Origin: Bacteroidota bacterium
GTDB taxonomy: Bacteria > Bacteroidota > Bacteroidia > Bacteroidales > VadinHA17
NCBI GenBank assembly: GCA_006227095.1
Contig: SBFZ01000181.1
Location: forward strand, 1-7,982
Length of the DNA: 7,982 nt
Reading direction: 5' to 3'
Numbering within the stretch: the first letter of the stretch is position 1; every line of letters starts with the position of its first letter. This document shows, piece after piece, positions 6,910-7,982 of this stretch. Both the position numbers and the translations under genes were made by a program. Below the pieces are notes generated by a model. It had not been told where the DNA came from and did no database searches. It saw nothing but the letters and a program-made list of their open reading frames with translations.

Positions 6910-6930
6910 CAAACTTACCCCCAATAAGTT
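6910..6930 (-). promoter_or_regulatory. Putative internal promoter -7 element overlapped by an inverted repeat, upstream of hndB
   Basis: Reading on the minus strand, TAAGTTTG (6917-6910) fits the Bacteroidota -7 consensus TAnnTTTG and would give a transcript start about 40 nt before the hndB ATG. The -33 region has only a poor match (TTTAG near 6936-6932), so the promoter call is weak. The same bases form one arm of a perfect 6-bp inverted repeat, AACTTA/TAAGTT (6930-6925 and 6917-6912 on the minus strand), separated by TTGGGGG. It has no U-tract, so an operator or a small RNA hairpin is more plausible than a terminator. Confidence 0.3.
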
Positions 6931-6939
6931 ACTAAATAC

Positions 6940-7506
6940 CTAATATTTGTCATATGCCGGTTGAAAATTTCTGACTTCAGCTACGTTTTCGTTTATGATT
7001 TCCCTCAAAGGGCTTACTATTGACAGGTCAGTGATTGCATCCCCGCCAAGTTCTGAACATATCGCGTCGGTGGATATATTCCATTCCTTTCCCTCACACC
7101 TGTGTGTGTATATAATATTGATGCCGGGGTTGGAGATGATCAGCAGGGCAATGGTTCCGCTGACGTCACCCAGGGGAGGTCTGTCAACATGGCTGTACCT
7201 GAAGGTAGCTGTTACGGTGGTGCCACGGCCCGGTTCTGATTCAATGGTCATCCGGCCGCCGGAGAGGGATGCATTCATCTGCAGCAGCGGAAGGCCCAGG
7301 CCCACCCTCCTGGTTTTCCTTGAGGTAAAGAAAGGGTCAGTGGCTTTTCTGCAGCTTTCCTGGTCCATCCCCTTGCCGTTGTCTGCAACAACAAGGGTAA
7401 GCATGTCAGCAGCAACCGACTCGCCAAGTGAGATCCTGATTTCGTCAGCGCCTGCCCTGATGGAGTTCTGGGCAATGTCAAGAATATGGAGGGCTATCTC
7501 CTTCAT
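6940..7506 (-). CDS. Stand-alone HATPase_c (GHKL) ATP-binding protein of hydrogenase clusters
   Basis: The 188-residue protein begins directly with a GHKL ATPase domain. The N-box is at 6-21 with N14 (LDIAQNSIRAGAD), the G1 box is VADNGKGMD (40-48), and the G2-type lid is RRVGLGLPLL (66-75). ATP binding is therefore expected. There is no dimerisation/phosphoacceptor HisKA domain, sensor or membrane segment, so it is not a conventional histidine kinase. Residues 104-188 form an additional domain starting SHVDRPPLGD; I do not recognise its function, but similar tails occur in the ATPase genes next to clostridial bifurcating hydrogenases (HydE of the Acetobacterium cluster is described as kinase-like). 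The TGA of the upstream PHP gene overlaps its ATG by 4 bp (ATGA), indicating translational coupling. A role in controlling or assembling the hydrogenase is inference from gene order; the reaction partner is unknown. Confidence 0.88.
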   Translation of the reverse strand: MKEIALHILDIAQNSIRAGADEIRISLGESVAADMLTLVVADNGKGMDQESCRKATDPFFTSRKTRRVGLGLPLLQMNASLSGGRMTIESEPGRGTTVTATFRYSHVDRPPLGDVSGTIALLIISNPGINIIYTHRCEGKEWNISTDAICSELGGDAITDLSIVSPLREIINENVAEVRNFQPAYDKY

Positions 7507-7982
7507 CCTTCGTGTGGTATTATGCGTCTTCCCCCTTCCCCGCGCAGAGCCATCGCCAGCTCGCTGAAGGAGGGGTTTTCAAGCAGGTAATCGGTAGAGC
7601 GTCTGCCTATATGCTCCGGAATATGGGCATCTGAGTTCCGAATCACCGGGTAAAGCATTTCACCGGCATCGCTGACAACTTCCACGGCGTCTATGCAGAG
7701 GTCATCAGGGATAAAGCCAAGCTGTCCCAGGATACCCATTCCCGGCCGGTCAATGTGTGCGGGTATGAAAAGAGCACCATGCCTGTGGGCGGCTGATTCC
7801 ACCTCATCAATAGTGGCATTGAGTGCGGCAGGAAGAAAGTATGGTATCTCCCTGATGATCTGTTCATTCCTGTCAATTATCACCTGGTCTCCGAATATTC
7901 CCGGGTTGTTGGGAATATACCGGCAGTGGCTGTCGATCCACTCCTGGAATGAGCGGGTTGAAGCCTCATCAGGCAGGATGAC
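7503..7982 (-). CDS. PHP-domain metal-dependent phosphoesterase-like protein (C-terminal 159 residues; cut by right edge)
   Basis: The frame is open from the right edge (base 7982) to a TGA at 7505-7503, so the N-terminus is missing. The first visible residues (VILPDEAST...) and FQEWIDSH, PNNPGIFGDQ already align with the PHP family that accompanies clostridial hydrogenase genes, so the GTG at 7883 is internal, not the start. Metal-binding-type motifs are PAHIDRP (74-80 counted from the edge) and NSDAH (116-120), followed by an HIG turn. The N-terminal PHP signature (HxH region) would lie outside the window. PHP proteins are usually phosphoesterases using several divalent metals; the substrate here is unknown. 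It is the first visible gene of the hydrogenase cluster and overlaps the ATPase gene by 4 bp. The operon promoter must lie further right. Confidence 0.88.
   Translation of the reverse strand, partial: VILPDEASTRSFQEWIDSHCRYIPNNPGIFGDQVIIDRNEQIIREIPYFLPAALNATIDEVESAAHRHGALFIPAHIDRPGMGILGQLGFIPDDLCIDAVEVVSDAGEMLYPVIRNSDAHIPEHIGRRSTDYLLENPSFSELAMALRGEGGRRIIPHEG

Noticed and set aside
6940..7506. Two-component sensor histidine kinase
   Set aside because: The HATPase domain starts at residue 1; there is no phosphoacceptor histidine domain, sensor, transmembrane segment or adjacent response regulator.
7503..7883. Complete short gene starting at the GTG at 7883
   Set aside because: The same frame stays open to base 7982 and the upstream residues continue the PHP family alignment, so the gene is truncated by the window edge and the GTG is internal.

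Overview
The window looks like chromosomal DNA from an anaerobic, fermentative bacterium, probably Bacteroidota (Bacteroidales/Marinilabiliales-like). Three things point there: promoter elements of the Bacteroidota type (TAnnTTTG with an upstream TTG), weak or absent Shine-Dalgarno sequences before most genes, and an intergenic repeat built from GGCAGT/CGGCAGTC words of a kind I associate with this phylum. The taxonomic assignment is inference; no rRNA or marker gene is present.

Left part (1-2340). A secreted patatin-like phospholipase, cut by the left edge, is read leftwards. A YgiQ/UPF0313 radical SAM protein is read rightwards. The two diverge from a region of about 100 bp that holds a good Bacteroidota-type promoter for ygiQ. 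A 41-bp tandem repeat with inverted relatives begins right at the ygiQ stop codon. It is followed by a strong bidirectional intrinsic terminator separating ygiQ from the convergent operon on the right.

Right part (2345-7982, all on the minus strand, so transcription runs from high to low coordinates). This is one gene cluster: PHP-domain protein (cut by the right edge), stand-alone HATPase_c protein, small thioredoxin-like ferredoxin (HndB/HydD type), NuoF-like flavoprotein HydB/HndC, [FeFe]-hydrogenase catalytic subunit HydA/HndD, and NuoE-like HydC/HndA. The first two genes overlap by 4 bp. The others are 18-76 bp apart. Together they encode a multimeric, NAD(P)-linked, probably electron-bifurcating (group A3) [FeFe] hydrogenase plus two accessory or regulatory genes that recur next to such hydrogenases.

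How the genes work together. HydB binds the nicotinamide nucleotide and FMN. HydC and the small ferredoxin-like subunit belong to the diaphorase side. HydA carries the ferredoxin-type relay clusters and the H-cluster. In characterised relatives the complex couples NADH and reduced ferredoxin oxidation to H2 production, or the reverse. No H-cluster maturases (HydE, HydF, HydG) and no membrane complex I subunits lie in the window. The least understood parts are the stand-alone ATPase with its uncharacterised C-terminal domain, the PHP protein, and a hairpin overlapping a putative internal promoter ahead of hndB. No CRISPR array, RNA gene, insertion sequence or phage gene was recognised.
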